From NCBI RefSeq assembly GCF_003044065.1, contig NZ_PZJJ01000010.1, forward strand, positions 45,240-109,239: DNA of 64,000 bases. The letters are read 5' to 3'. Of this stretch, positions 34,963 through 43,647 are shown one piece after another. How positions within the stretch are numbered: the first letter of the stretch is position 1; each line of letters opens with the position of its first letter. Position numbers and translations under genes: made by a program. The notes under the pieces were generated by a model. That model was given only the letters and a program-made list of their open reading frames with translations, ran no database searches and was not told where the DNA came from. Source of the DNA: Alkalicoccus saliphilus. GTDB lineage: Bacteria; Bacillota; Bacilli; Bacillales; Salisediminibacteriaceae.

Positions 34963-35805
34963 TTATTCTTTTACCGCCCCGCTTGTTAAAGCTCCAACGA
35001 TGTACTTCTGCAGAGCAACAAATAATATAATAACCGGCAGAATCGCAATCATACTCGCCGCCGCCAAATAGTGAGTCGTAATTGCTTCGGCTGTAGACTG
35101 CAGATTAATTAAACCTACCGATACCGGATAAAGCGCACTGTCATCGAGCAGAATAAATGGAATAACAAATTGAGACCAGCTGAGTACCCCGACGAGAATG
35201 GAAGCAGAAGCAATTCCGGGTGTGCTTACGGGAATAAGGACTTTCCAGATCATCTGCAGGCGGCTGCATCCGTCTATTTTCGCCGCTTCATCCAATGCCT
35301 GCGGGATCGTGTCAAAAAATCCTTTTAAAAACCATGTCGTAAACGGCAGCTGTATGGCTACGTAAACAAGAATCAAACTCCAGTGCATATTAATCAGGTT
35401 GAACTGAACAAACAAACGGTACAACGGAATCGCAACGACTACCGGGGACACCATCTGGAAAATAAGAATAAAAAGCATAAACGCTTTTTTAAACTTAAAC
35501 TTGAATCTCGATAACGCATAGGCCGCCGGAACAGCGACTATCAGGGAAATAATAATTGTAGAAGCAACGATAATAAAAGAATTCATTAAATAGGTCAATA
35601 TTTGTGTTCTCTCAAAAATATAAGCATAATTTTCAAACTGCGGGTCGGAAGAAAACCAGACGATGGGGGTCTGAAAAAGTTCCGGCACAGTTTTTAATGA
35701 AGTGGACAGCACCCAGAAGAGAGGAAACAGGAAAAACACGAGCACTACGGCATACAGCACATAGATCAGCGAATTTATCAACATTCTTTTCTTTCTGCTT
35801 TCCAT
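34963..35805 (-). CDS. Sugar ABC permease (MalG-type), glycoside importer
   Basis: 280 residues, six membrane helices; EAA loop ALDEAAKIDGCSRLQMIWKVLIPVSTPGI. It starts one base after the stop of the MalF-type gene and ends 12 bp before the glycosidase, so it is part of one tight operon. No ATPase is encoded here; a shared one is expected from elsewhere. Confidence 0.92.
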   Translation of the reverse strand: MESRKKRMLINSLIYVLYAVVLVFFLFPLFWVLSTSLKTVPELFQTPIVWFSSDPQFENYAYIFERTQILTYLMNSFIIVASTIIISLIVAVPAAYALSRFKFKFKKAFMLFILIFQMVSPVVVAIPLYRLFVQFNLINMHWSLILVYVAIQLPFTTWFLKGFFDTIPQALDEAAKIDGCSRLQMIWKVLIPVSTPGIASASILVGVLSWSQFVIPFILLDDSALYPVSVGLINLQSTAEAITTHYLAAASMIAILPVIILFVALQKYIVGALTSGAVKE

Positions 35806-35806
35806 G

Positions 35807-36712
35807 TCAGCCCACCTCCTGATTTTTCTGCAGCACTTTAAAATAAATAACGGTCATGAGCGCATTGATGAGCAATAAAACTACTGCAGTCGCAGCTCCC
35901 TGGCCCAGTTCAAACTGATTAAAAATACTGTTATAAATACTCAGTGCAATAACTTCCGTGCTTCTTCCCGGACCACCGCCTGTAAGAGCCATGACCATGT
36001 CAAATGTGTTAAATGTTTCTACAGTAACAATGATCAGATTCACAAATAAAACAGGAGACAGAATTGGTATAATGACCTTGAAAAGCCGCTTAAAAGCGTT
36101 GGCACCGTCCACCAGGGAGGCTTCGATCACGTCTCTGGAAATCGTCTGAAGCCCAGCGTAAATCATAATCATACTAAAAGCTGTACCTCTCCATATATTC
36201 GCTACTGTCACAGAAACAAGAGCATTGACCGGATCCGATAAAAAAGCGACGGAATCAGCGATGCCGAGAGAACTCAGTATGTAATTTAATACACCCGAGT
36301 CAGCTTCGTTATACATCATCATCCAAATGATCCCGATAATTACCCCCGGGATCGCCCAGGCGGTTAATACGGCTGTCCGGATGACAATCGTGCCGTGCAG
36401 TTTTCGTTTCATTCCCTGGTCGACAAGCAGCGCAATCGCCAGCCCAAGTATCATTTGAAATGTCACGCTGAAAAAGACGAAGACACCTGTAATAATAAGC
36501 ATTTGCGTAAACCCGGGAGATGTAAACAAAGAAGTATACGACTCGAGGGTTACACTGTAATTAGTGTCCAGCAGTCCTGCATCTGTAAAGCTGAAACGAA
36601 CAATTTCAATAATGGGATAGACGAAGACTAATAATAATACTGCCAGCAGAGGCAGGAACCATGGGATAGGGTTTTCCCCTATCCCTCTGTTCTTTATGCC
36701 TTTTTTCTGCAT
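35807..36712 (-). CDS. Sugar ABC permease (MalF-type), glycoside importer
   Basis: 301 residues from the ATG at 36710-36712 (AGGGGTG eight bases upstream). Six membrane helices, EAA loop RDVIEASLVDGANAFKRLFKVIIPIL. It pairs with the adjacent MalG-type protein and follows the binding-protein gene by 23 bp. Confidence 0.92.
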   Translation of the reverse strand: MQKKGIKNRGIGENPIPWFLPLLAVLLLVFVYPIIEIVRFSFTDAGLLDTNYSVTLESYTSLFTSPGFTQMLIITGVFVFFSVTFQMILGLAIALLVDQGMKRKLHGTIVIRTAVLTAWAIPGVIIGIIWMMMYNEADSGVLNYILSSLGIADSVAFLSDPVNALVSVTVANIWRGTAFSMIMIYAGLQTISRDVIEASLVDGANAFKRLFKVIIPILSPVLFVNLIIVTVETFNTFDMVMALTGGGPGRSTEVIALSIYNSIFNQFELGQGAATAVVLLLINALMTVIYFKVLQKNQEVG

Positions 36713-36735
36713 GAACACTCACCCCTTTTTAACGT

Positions 36736-38103
36736 TTACTGAACAGACTCCCATGCATCATCCAGAGCATCTTCGGGGGAGCTCGATCCAGACAATACAC
36801 TGGAGACCGCATTGGACAATTCCGCCGAAATAGACGTATAGGATTCTGCTGCCGGACGCATTTCCGCATGGTTCAGGAATTCACTGAATTCATCTGAGAA
36901 TTCTCCGCCTTCGTAATGTTCACTATCGTACAGGGATTCTCTTGTCGGCAGGTAACCACCTATCGTGGCCCATTCTCCCATCCCTTCATCTTCTACAAAG
37001 GTGTGCGTAATAAAGTCAAAGGCAGCCTGCTGCTTCTCTTCATCTTCAGCAAAGATTCCCCAGACCCATCCACCGGCAAGCGTCGTCTGGTCTTCCGGAT
37101 CTTTATGCGGAATCGGCGCTACATCCCATTTATCTGCATCATCGCCGAGAATTTCTCTCATCTGAGCCACCTGCCAGTTTCCACCGATAAACATACCTAA
37201 GTTCCCACCGGCAATCTCCGCATTTAAGTCGGCTTCATTTCCGTAGGTGGTAACCCGTGTAGGTGTCACACCGCTGTCTACGAGCTCTTCCAGATATTCC
37301 AGCGTCTCCAACATAATTTCTCTGTTTTCTCCTTCACCAAACACTGGTTCCCCATCTTCATCCACCAGTTCGCCGCCCTGTGCCCAGAAATACGGCCAGA
37401 GGGAGGTATTGACGGTCGGCTCATCCGTTCCGCCAGGGAACATAAACGCATCGTATCCATCCTCAGAAAGCTCCTGGCCGATTTCGAGTACTTCCTCCCA
37501 CGATTCCGGCGGCTCCGGCACAAGCTCGGTATTGTAATAAAGGTTTCGGACGTCAGTGGTAAACTGAATGCCGTAAACATTTCCATCCGGCCCGGTCATG
37601 ACTTCCTGAGCAAAAGGAAAGAAATCATCAATTGTCAGGCCGGCTTCCTCCATAAATGGATCGAGCGGCTGAAGGTAATCGTAAAATCTCGGGAAAATAT
37701 AGGAGTCAATCATCGCGACATCCGGGGCCCTCCCCTGGGAAGCCTGTTCCTGAAGGCGCGCCATCCCTTCGGAAATGTTGGAGGTGGTGACCATCGGATT
37801 CACTTCCATCCCTTCATTTTCCTCTTCCCACTCTGATATGGCGCTTTCCAGGTATTCCACTCGTTCTTCATCGGTTGCCTGCAAAGAATAAGGGGGGATG
37901 GCCTGCCAGTTAAGGACACCCGGTTCTTCTACTACTTCACCTTCAGAGTCGTTTTCTTCTCCACCCAGATTATTTTCCTCTTCGTTATTGCTATTTTCAT
38001 TTTCCATGTCCTCTGCTGCTTCATTTAACCCGCCGCCGCATGCAGTAAATAATACGGTAACTCCTGCCAGTACAGTAAAAGTGGTCAGCCTGCTTTTTTT
38101 CAT
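36736..38103 (-). CDS. Glycoside-binding lipoprotein of ABC importer
   Basis: 455 residues. Signal MKKSRLTTFTVLAGVTVLFTAC with lipobox FTAC, then a long Glu/Asn-rich linker (about 25-58), then an extracellular solute-binding fold (ESAISEWEEENEGMEVNPMV, GMFIGGNWQVAQM). Very acidic, as expected for an exposed protein in a halophile or alkaliphile. It should bind the operon's substrate, proposed as a glycosylglycerate. It lies 17 bp after the ROK regulator. Confidence 0.92.
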   Translation of the reverse strand: MKKSRLTTFTVLAGVTVLFTACGGGLNEAAEDMENENSNNEEENNLGGEENDSEGEVVEEPGVLNWQAIPPYSLQATDEERVEYLESAISEWEEENEGMEVNPMVTTSNISEGMARLQEQASQGRAPDVAMIDSYIFPRFYDYLQPLDPFMEEAGLTIDDFFPFAQEVMTGPDGNVYGIQFTTDVRNLYYNTELVPEPPESWEEVLEIGQELSEDGYDAFMFPGGTDEPTVNTSLWPYFWAQGGELVDEDGEPVFGEGENREIMLETLEYLEELVDSGVTPTRVTTYGNEADLNAEIAGGNLGMFIGGNWQVAQMREILGDDADKWDVAPIPHKDPEDQTTLAGGWVWGIFAEDEEKQQAAFDFITHTFVEDEGMGEWATIGGYLPTRESLYDSEHYEGGEFSDEFSEFLNHAEMRPAAESYTSISAELSNAVSSVLSGSSSPEDALDDAWESVQ

Positions 38104-38119
38104 AATGAATCTCTCCCCT

Positions 38120-39331
38120 TTAATTAGTAATAAGTTTATTCTGATAAGAAAATAAAGAAAAAGAATCGTTAATTACCAGCGACGAAGCCCCAAGTACCAC
38201 TCCTTCCTTAAGAATAGACTGCACTACGTGGACATTTTTCGTGTTTTTCCCCAGGACTCTGTGCTGAACGGCCTGTATAACGTTTTCTGTGACAAGTTCT
38301 CCGGCTTTTCCAAGCCGCCCCCCGAGGATCACAATTTCCGGGGAAATAATATTCAAAAGATTTGCTGTTCCGGCTCCTAAATAGGTGCCTGCTTCTCTGA
38401 GAAGGTTCTGAGCACCCGGCGAGCCTTTTTGAGCCGCTTCCACAATGTCATGAAATTTCACTTTTTCGATAGGCTTTGAAAAATATTCCTGGTCCATATA
38501 GGAGCTTTTTAAGTTGTTTCTCATTTTCTTCTCCAGTACCGGTATCGCAATAAATGTTTCCAGGCAGCCATAACTTCCACACGAGCATTTCTCACCAAAA
38601 ATGTTGATGGTGGAATGACCCATCTCTCCCGCTTCTCCGGCCACGCCGCCATAGATCTGTTCGTTAATAATTAATCCGCTGCCCACCCCGTCATCTGCGA
38701 GAATATATACAAAGTTTCTGCTGTCTCCCCCCTGTCCAAACCATTTTTCGGCCATAGCAGCTACGTTGGCGTCGTTGTCGATAATAACGGGAAAATCGAG
38801 CTCTTCTTCCAACAGCCGTGTGATAGGTATATCTCCTCCTTTATAGTAGTTGGGTGGAGTGGACAGGCTTTCCATTTCATTAATCGGTCCCGGCATCCCG
38901 ATTCCGACACCAAGTACTTTTTCTTTCGCAATGTTTCCTTCTTCCATAGTGGCCTGCAGTTCTTCTTTCAGAATTTCAATCAGCTGATCAAAACTTTCAA
39001 CTTCTTCAGTTTCTTTCTTTCTGAATGAAAGAAAGTCTCCGTTTAAATTCGTAACGCCGATTTTTAGTTCTTTTCTTCCTATCTCCACACCTACCGAATA
39101 CGCATACTCCGGATTGAAAGCCAGAAGGATCGGTTTTCTTCCTCCATTTGACTTGCCGCGTCCTGCTTCCATCAAAATGTTTTTGTTCAATAAATAGTCT
39201 GTTATCCTTGTCACTGTGGGCTGAGGTATATTAATTTCCTGAGAGATATCCACCCGGGAGATTTTTTCTTTATCCCGCACCAGTTTAATAATCCGCTGCA
39301 CATTTATTTCCTTCACGTTTATACGACTCAT
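38120..39331 (-). CDS. ROK-family transcriptional repressor
   Basis: About 403 residues. N-terminal winged helix (IIKLVRDKEKISRVDISQEINIPQPTVTRITDYLL) followed by a ROK sugar-binding fold with the zinc motif CSCGSYGCLETFIA. Of the two adjacent ATGs the second (39329-39331) has better spacing from GAGGGG. As first gene of the seven-gene operon it probably represses its own promoter and is relieved by the substrate or a product. A perfect palindrome overlapping the promoter (39389-39413) is the likely binding site, and a cre box lies between promoter and start. Confidence 0.9.
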   Translation of the reverse strand: MSRINVKEINVQRIIKLVRDKEKISRVDISQEINIPQPTVTRITDYLLNKNILMEAGRGKSNGGRKPILLAFNPEYAYSVGVEIGRKELKIGVTNLNGDFLSFRKKETEEVESFDQLIEILKEELQATMEEGNIAKEKVLGVGIGMPGPINEMESLSTPPNYYKGGDIPITRLLEEELDFPVIIDNDANVAAMAEKWFGQGGDSRNFVYILADDGVGSGLIINEQIYGGVAGEAGEMGHSTINIFGEKCSCGSYGCLETFIAIPVLEKKMRNNLKSSYMDQEYFSKPIEKVKFHDIVEAAQKGSPGAQNLLREAGTYLGAGTANLLNIISPEIVILGGRLGKAGELVTENVIQAVQHRVLGKNTKNVHVVQSILKEGVVLGASSLVINDSFSLFSYQNKLITN

Positions 39332-39347
39332 CATTACCCCTCGATTC

Positions 39348-39362
39348 TGTAAAGCGCTTTCA
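39348..39362 (-). promoter_or_regulatory. cre box in the ROK operon leader
   Basis: TGAAAGCGCTTTACA on the minus strand, a near-consensus CcpA site downstream of the predicted promoter, so carbon catabolite repression by road-block is likely. Confidence 0.75.
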
Positions 39363-39371
39363 ATTTATTTC

Positions 39372-39400
39372 AGTATATATTCCTCCGGAGTTAATTTCAA
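39372..39400 (-). promoter_or_regulatory. Promoter of the ROK operon
   Basis: On the minus strand: TTGAAA (-35, 39395-39400), 17-bp spacer, TATACT (-10, 39372-39377), a good SigA-type promoter. Confidence 0.65.
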
Positions 39401-39413
39401 CATGAAATTAACT
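39389..39413. promoter_or_regulatory. Palindromic operator, probably for the ROK repressor
   Basis: Perfect 11-bp arms AGTTAATTTCA and TGAAATTAACT with a 3-bp centre, overlapping the -35 element. ROK repressors bind AT-rich palindromes of this size. Confidence 0.6.
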
Positions 39414-39747
39414 GAAAATTTTATATTTGACCTTTAGTCCTGCTTAAATTCTATTATCTTCCTAATGTGTGTTTCTTAAAATTTATACAGCGGCAGTTTT
39501 TTATATTGGTTACCCTTCTATTATCTTCGAAGGATCCCTCCTACTTTTAGCCAGTGAATCAATTTCATAAGTCACTTGAAGACAGGATTTTCTGAACATA
39601 GTGAAGGATTTGCACAGAGCTCGTCTTCATCCCGCCGGAGTCATGCTTCCGTTTTAATTATCCGATAATACATGCAAATATTCACGTTATAAATTGATAA
39701 AATGTTCGTTAAAAAATATATTATGTAATTAATTCCAGTATTTAAAT
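39414..39747. other. Gap upstream of the ROK operon
   Basis: AT-rich; a short piece of the dispersed repeat (about 39625-39655, CCCGCCGGAGTCATGCTTCC). No gene recognised. Confidence 0.45.
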
Positions 39748-39782
39748 ACGGCCGGTCCTCCAATTATTGGAGAACCGGCCGT
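39748..39782 (-). terminator. Terminator after Met/His-rich gene, copy 2
   Basis: ACGGCCGGT..ACCGGCCGT stem extended by TCTCCAA/TTGGAGA-like pairs, 13 bp from the stop at 39796. Confidence 0.75.
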
Positions 39783-39795
39783 ATGATCGGGAATA

Positions 39796-40116
39796 TTAAT
39801 TTTGTTCCATATGATCCATTTCGTTAAAGTTTGCGCTCGGTTCTGCTCCCATTGTGCCGTGGTGTTCCGTGTACATCGCTTTTACCTGCTTCGTACTCAT
39901 GTTCGGATGCATTTCCTTCATCATCTTTTTCGCCTGGCCAAAATTAATTACCGCATTGGAGTCCATCATATGCTGGTGCATTTCTTCCATGTCCATGTGA
40001 CCGCTGTTTTCTTCCGGCATTTCCATATCTCCACTCTGCGCGCTGACTCCCGTCATGCCTCCAGCAAAAATCATTCCAAATGCCAATGTTCCAATGATAA
40101 ATTTTTTCATTTTCAT
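39796..40116 (-). CDS. Met/His-rich secreted protein, copy 2
   Basis: 106 residues with the same plan as the 27600-27914 gene: signal peptide ending GVSAQS, then MEMPEENSGHMDMEEMHQHMM and a shared C-terminal half (QAKKMMKEMHPNM, ending FNEMDHMEQN). Differences are few and the 30 bp beyond the stop are identical, so the duplication is recent or homogenised. Possibly a periplasm-like or wall-zone metal (copper) binder. Either MKM or the following MKK could be the start. Confidence 0.75.
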   Translation of the reverse strand: MKMKKFIIGTLAFGMIFAGGMTGVSAQSGDMEMPEENSGHMDMEEMHQHMMDSNAVINFGQAKKMMKEMHPNMSTKQVKAMYTEHHGTMGAEPSANFNEMDHMEQN

Positions 40117-40816
40117 CAGCTCCTTTTGGGTAACTATATCAGGAAAATGTGAAGAAAGTATTAAGAACTTCCCGGATTTTTGAAGATACTATAAAAAGAA
40201 GGCAGCTCATTACTAAGAATAAACATAATGGGAAGGAACGAATCATCTGAAAAGAGAAGGAATTGAACCTGCAGACTGAACAATAATTACATCTACTTTT
40301 TCAGAAAACCTGCGATATGCAGTCTTGCCCTTCCCACGCGGAATTTATCGATCGAATAGTTTTGGGTAAATTATCCACTTCGATGATTATTATAAAAAGA
40401 ACGAAAGTATCCGCTATTTCTGTCAATTATGTGATGTATATAAGATATGGAACAATAAATATAGAGACAGTCGTCAAGCTGTTTATAAGGTGTTTTTAAT
40501 ACATGGGTATACGTTTCCCTGCTTTCGGGCGGGCCGGCTTCAGCTAATTTCTTCCTCCCAAACGGATCTTCTGCTCGTCCTATCTTGCCTCGGAGACGCC
40601 GGTGGGATTGGAGCGAAGTCGGAAGATCCTTTTCAAAGCCGGCAGGCATTGAAAACAGCTGACGGCGAGCCCCAGGGCAAGGCTGAGCGGAGGAAAAAGC
40701 TGTACGCTCAGAAGAATCATTATTCTGAAATCAAGACTTAATCAATACTCTGGCGAATATATAGATATTCGTATAGTACACTAAGGAGTAACCTGCTCCT
40801 TATTAAAAGATCTTAT
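40117..40816. other. Gap with dispersed repeat
   Basis: No gene. The centre (about 40515-40700) is the GC-rich repeat in inverse orientation. Confidence 0.5.
40515..40700. repeat. GC-rich dispersed repeat, copy d (inverted)
   Basis: GGGCGGGCCGGCTTCAGCTAA at the left is the inverse of the 49890-49915 segment. CGGTGGGATTGGAGCGAAGTC with CTTTTCAAAGCCGGCAGG at the right is the inverse of 49670-49720. Confidence 0.6.
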
Positions 40817-41017
40817 TCAACCGCCTTCGATGCAGGTGGCAGAAGTGCTGCCAATCAGGTTGTTTAATTCTATAAGAAGAGGAGACAGATCCTCGGGCTT
40901 AGTAATTTTTTCTAATGCCTTATTACTAAGAGGAATATTATTTCTTTGGAAAATTAACCTCGTTTCTTCCCAAACTTCAACAATTGCTTTTGGTGACATG
41001 TTTCCCTGAATGATCAT
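40817..41017 (-). CDS. Small conserved-looking hypothetical protein
   Basis: 66 residues starting MIIQGNMSPKAIVEVWEETR after a GGGGAGG site. A short alpha-helical protein ending in NLIGSTSATCIEGG. I do not recognise a named family, but the ribosome site and codon pattern support a gene. No operon partner; the HAD gene begins 900 bp away on the same strand. Confidence 0.55.
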   Translation of the reverse strand: MIIQGNMSPKAIVEVWEETRLIFQRNNIPLSNKALEKITKPEDLSPLLIELNNLIGSTSATCIEGG

Positions 41018-41247
41018 CTCCGTGCCTCCCCTTCTTTATTGTACGAATCCGCAGCCTGTAAACAAGGTTTTGACTTGTGCATCTGTGAAGTTAACTGTTT
41101 TTTTAACAGTTTCTGCTTTTTCTAATTTGTATTTTGACGCAGAAATCATCCAGCGATTCAGCTTTAATTCATTACATTCTCAAGATAGTTCTATGCCATT
41201 TTCAGAGCCGCTTGGCCGGAAACTCCCCTTTGTCCAAAGATACGCTG

Positions 41248-41919
41248 TTACCAGGTGGTTACAGGGTTCAGCGTTGAATATTCATAATGCGGGGGTTGAT
41301 GAAGTCCTTCGACCGGCTGATTGCTTCGATTAATCCAGGCTGTAGTAAACCCGAATGCTTTCGCTCCGCTTATATCCCAGCCGTTACTGGATAAGAAAAT
41401 AATCTCGCTCCTGGGAACCTCTACCGCATCTAAAATAAGGTTGTAAGCTGCCGGCGTCGGCTTGTATTGTTTGACAGTGTCCACACTCAGAATATGATCC
41501 AAATAACCAGTAATCTGCGCCTGTTCCAGTAATGGATGCAGCATAACTGGATCACCGTTACTAAATACAATTAAGCTGTGCCCCTTTTCTTTCAAATTGC
41601 TCAGCACTTCCAGACTTTCTGGAAATAACGAAAGCGATTGGTAAGCCTTCAACAGCTCATCTTCTTCTCTAAGCGTTAAGGGACGGCCGTGTAATTCCGC
41701 CGCAAAGCGCAGCGCATCTCTTGTTACGTCAGAAAAAGGGACGTATTTCCCCATTGCCTGCCGGAGAAAAGTATATTGAATCTGTTTTTGCCGCCACGTT
41801 TCACTGATAGATTCTCCTATTCCGGGAAAATACGTTTCACAGGCTGTTCCGATAGAATGCACATCGAACAAAGTGCCATATACATCAAAAACAAACGTTT
41901 TATTTGCTGGCATGGTCAT
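41248..41919 (-). CDS. Haloacid dehalogenase, type II (HAD)
   Basis: 223 residues, usual for L-2-haloacid dehalogenases. FDVYGTLFDVHS carries the nucleophile Asp (near residue 11), LIVFSNGDP motif II, SVDTVKQYKPTPAAYNLIL motif III Lys, and FLSSNGWDISGAKAFGFTTAWINR the C-terminal metal-free signature typical of type II enzymes. It would release halide from 2-haloalkanoates with inversion, though natural substrates are often unknown. It is 60 bp downstream of a haloalkane dehalogenase-like hydrolase on the same strand. Confidence 0.88.
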   Translation of the reverse strand: MTMPANKTFVFDVYGTLFDVHSIGTACETYFPGIGESISETWRQKQIQYTFLRQAMGKYVPFSDVTRDALRFAAELHGRPLTLREEDELLKAYQSLSLFPESLEVLSNLKEKGHSLIVFSNGDPVMLHPLLEQAQITGYLDHILSVDTVKQYKPTPAAYNLILDAVEVPRSEIIFLSSNGWDISGAKAFGFTTAWINRSNQPVEGLHQPPHYEYSTLNPVTTW

Positions 41920-41980
41920 CCTCCCTCATTGGTCAAGCTGATCTAATTTAAATCCCAGACAATACAACGAATTAGGAAAC

Positions 41981-42844
41981 TTACTTTTCACTCATAAACT
42001 TTTTAATTTCTGCAGCGAACTCTTCGGGTGCTTCCTGAGGGACCCAATGGGAAGCGTGATCGATTCTTACGAGCTTCCCGTTCGGCAGATCTTTTTCCAG
42101 CTCTTCCCCCGTCTCGACAGGCTGCCAGGAATCTTTTGTCCCCCACAATAAAAGAACGTCATGCTGAATATTAGGAAGTTTATGCGTAATAGAAGTAGTT
42201 TCATTTGTATTTAACGCTGAGGCATTGCGGACGAGACTTACTTTCCCTTCTTCGTGCAAATAAGGCTCCATAATTCCTTCTAAGAAAGTACTCGTAAGCT
42301 GCTCCTGATGGGAAAACATGTCTTTATATCCCTTGGAGAGAAAGTCTTCTATTTCCTGAGAAGTTTTGTTTTTACCTGACGGATGCCCCATCATCAGCAT
42401 TTCTTCAATCGGCCAGGAATCGTAAGCCACGGTATTCGAGAGTACAAGTTTGTTTATTCGTTCAGGCTCATTAAGTGCAAGGAGTAACCCGACTCCGCCT
42501 CCGATATCATGCGCGGCAAGATTTACCTGCTTCAATTCAAGTTTTTCCATCAGTTTCACGACCAATTCTGCCTGCACCTGCAGGGAGCGGTCGAAGCGGT
42601 CCCGCTGATCGGAAAAGCCGTAGCCAAGAAGATCCGGTGTAATCACCCGGTATTCTTTCTCCAGCTCGGGAATAACTGCTTGAAATAAATAGGACCATGT
42701 AGGAATTCCGTGCAGCAGCATAATAACAGGACCCGATCCCACGTCTGTATAATTCACTTTTACCGGTTCCTCCACAATCCCCTCTAAAGTAACTGACTTT
42801 TGTCTCTGCTTGAATGCTTCTGCGGTCATTGTGTTATTGGTCAT
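41981..42844 (-). CDS. Alpha/beta hydrolase, haloalkane dehalogenase/epoxide hydrolase type
   Basis: 287 residues. Oxyanion motif MLLHGIPTWSYLF; nucleophile elbow AAHDIGGGVGLLLA with Asp instead of Ser, typical of haloalkane dehalogenases, haloacetate dehalogenases and epoxide hydrolases; catalytic His in RIDHASHWVPQEAPEEF. No signal peptide. It stands directly upstream of a type II haloacid dehalogenase, so a two-step use of a halogenated compound is possible. Substrate not determinable; other Asp-nucleophile esterolytic roles remain open. Confidence 0.82.
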   Translation of the reverse strand: MTNNTMTAEAFKQRQKSVTLEGIVEEPVKVNYTDVGSGPVIMLLHGIPTWSYLFQAVIPELEKEYRVITPDLLGYGFSDQRDRFDRSLQVQAELVVKLMEKLELKQVNLAAHDIGGGVGLLLALNEPERINKLVLSNTVAYDSWPIEEMLMMGHPSGKNKTSQEIEDFLSKGYKDMFSHQEQLTSTFLEGIMEPYLHEEGKVSLVRNASALNTNETTSITHKLPNIQHDVLLLWGTKDSWQPVETGEELEKDLPNGKLVRIDHASHWVPQEAPEEFAAEIKKFMSEK

Positions 42845-43103
42845 TTTGTTTCCTCCTTAAAATGATGTTAAAACTACAGCGGTGTTCGAAAGATTTACTT
42901 TCGTCTTTCCTTCTTGCAGCTCCTAGTGAAACTGCCTTTTTCCGTATTTCTTCACTTTAACTTTTTTAATATTTATATAACTGTAAGTCAGCTTACATTC
43001 CCATCCATGAGGTTTTATGAGCTTTTCCACTGATAAGGTAACGAATATACTTTTTTCTGGCTGGAAGAGATAACAGGAAAAGAAATTTTAAAGCCGGTAA
43101 CGA

Positions 43104-43135
43104 CAGCTGCAGGGCTCCGTGGAGCCCTGCAGCTG
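43104..43135. terminator. Hairpin beyond the second redoxin gene
   Basis: Perfect 15-bp stem (CAGCTGCAGGGCTCC / GGAGCCCTGCAGCTG) immediately after the redoxin stop; the T run is on the plus side, so minus-strand termination relies mainly on the stem. Confidence 0.6.
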
Positions 43136-43140
43136 CTTTT

Positions 43141-43647
43141 TTATTTTAAATGTTTCTGAATATATTTTGCTGTTTTACGGAGAGCCTTGGCATCCGGCCT
43201 GCCAAACGGCCCCGACTGCTTCTGCACAAAAAGGATTCTTCCTTTTTCGTCGAGCAGAAAGATCGCTGGCTCTCCATGATTGCCTTCATCTTCATAGGGA
43301 CTCGTTTCATCATCATGATAATAGACGCCGTAAGCCTCCAGCATTTCGTACTCTTCATCTGCAAGCATCGGAAAAGGAAATTCGTTTTCCTCCTGCCACA
43401 CTTTCAGATTTTCGAGACGGTCGGAAGAGACAGTCGTAAAATAAATGTTATTTTTCGTAAAATAGCTTTCGTTCTCTTTTAGATCCTCCAGATCCGTTTT
43501 GCACGCTGGTCACCAGGAGCCCCGGAAATAAATAATATATCTCCACCCGCCTCGTTCCTGCATGTCTTCCTGAAGACGATACGTTTCACCGCTGACGGAC
43601 GGAAGTGTAAAATCGGGAGCCTGCTCTCCTAACTTGAATTCTTTCAT
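43141..43647 (-). CDS. Redoxin with in-frame TGA: probable selenoprotein, copy 2
   Basis: 168 codons read through one TGA (43510-43512, codon 46). The N-terminus MKEFKLGEQAPDFTLPSV is standard for AhpC/TSA-fold proteins; YFRGSW-TGA-PACKTDLEDLKEN puts the TGA at the active-site Cys and leaves the resolving Cys49. The C-terminal part (FPMLADEEYEMLEAYGVYYHD and later SGPFGRPDAKALRKT) is intact. Start ATG (43645-43647) has a good GAGGTG site. It is about 84% identical to copy 1 with many silent changes between them, and both retain related upstream DNA (about 2280-2400 and 43695-43810). Two diverged copies open everywhere else argue against decay. Confidence 0.82.
43481..43495 (-). promoter_or_regulatory. 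Candidate SECIS hairpin, copy 2
   Basis: 5-bp stem GGAUC/GAUCU (one G-U) around loop UGGAG, starting 19 nt after the TGA. Its register differs by one base from that of copy 1, so the hairpin rather than the exact bases is kept. Confidence 0.4.

Noticed and set aside
39700..39736. A fourth Xer-like site (TTATGTAATTA)
   Set aside because: The right half deviates and no acceptable XerC-like half lies at the correct distance.
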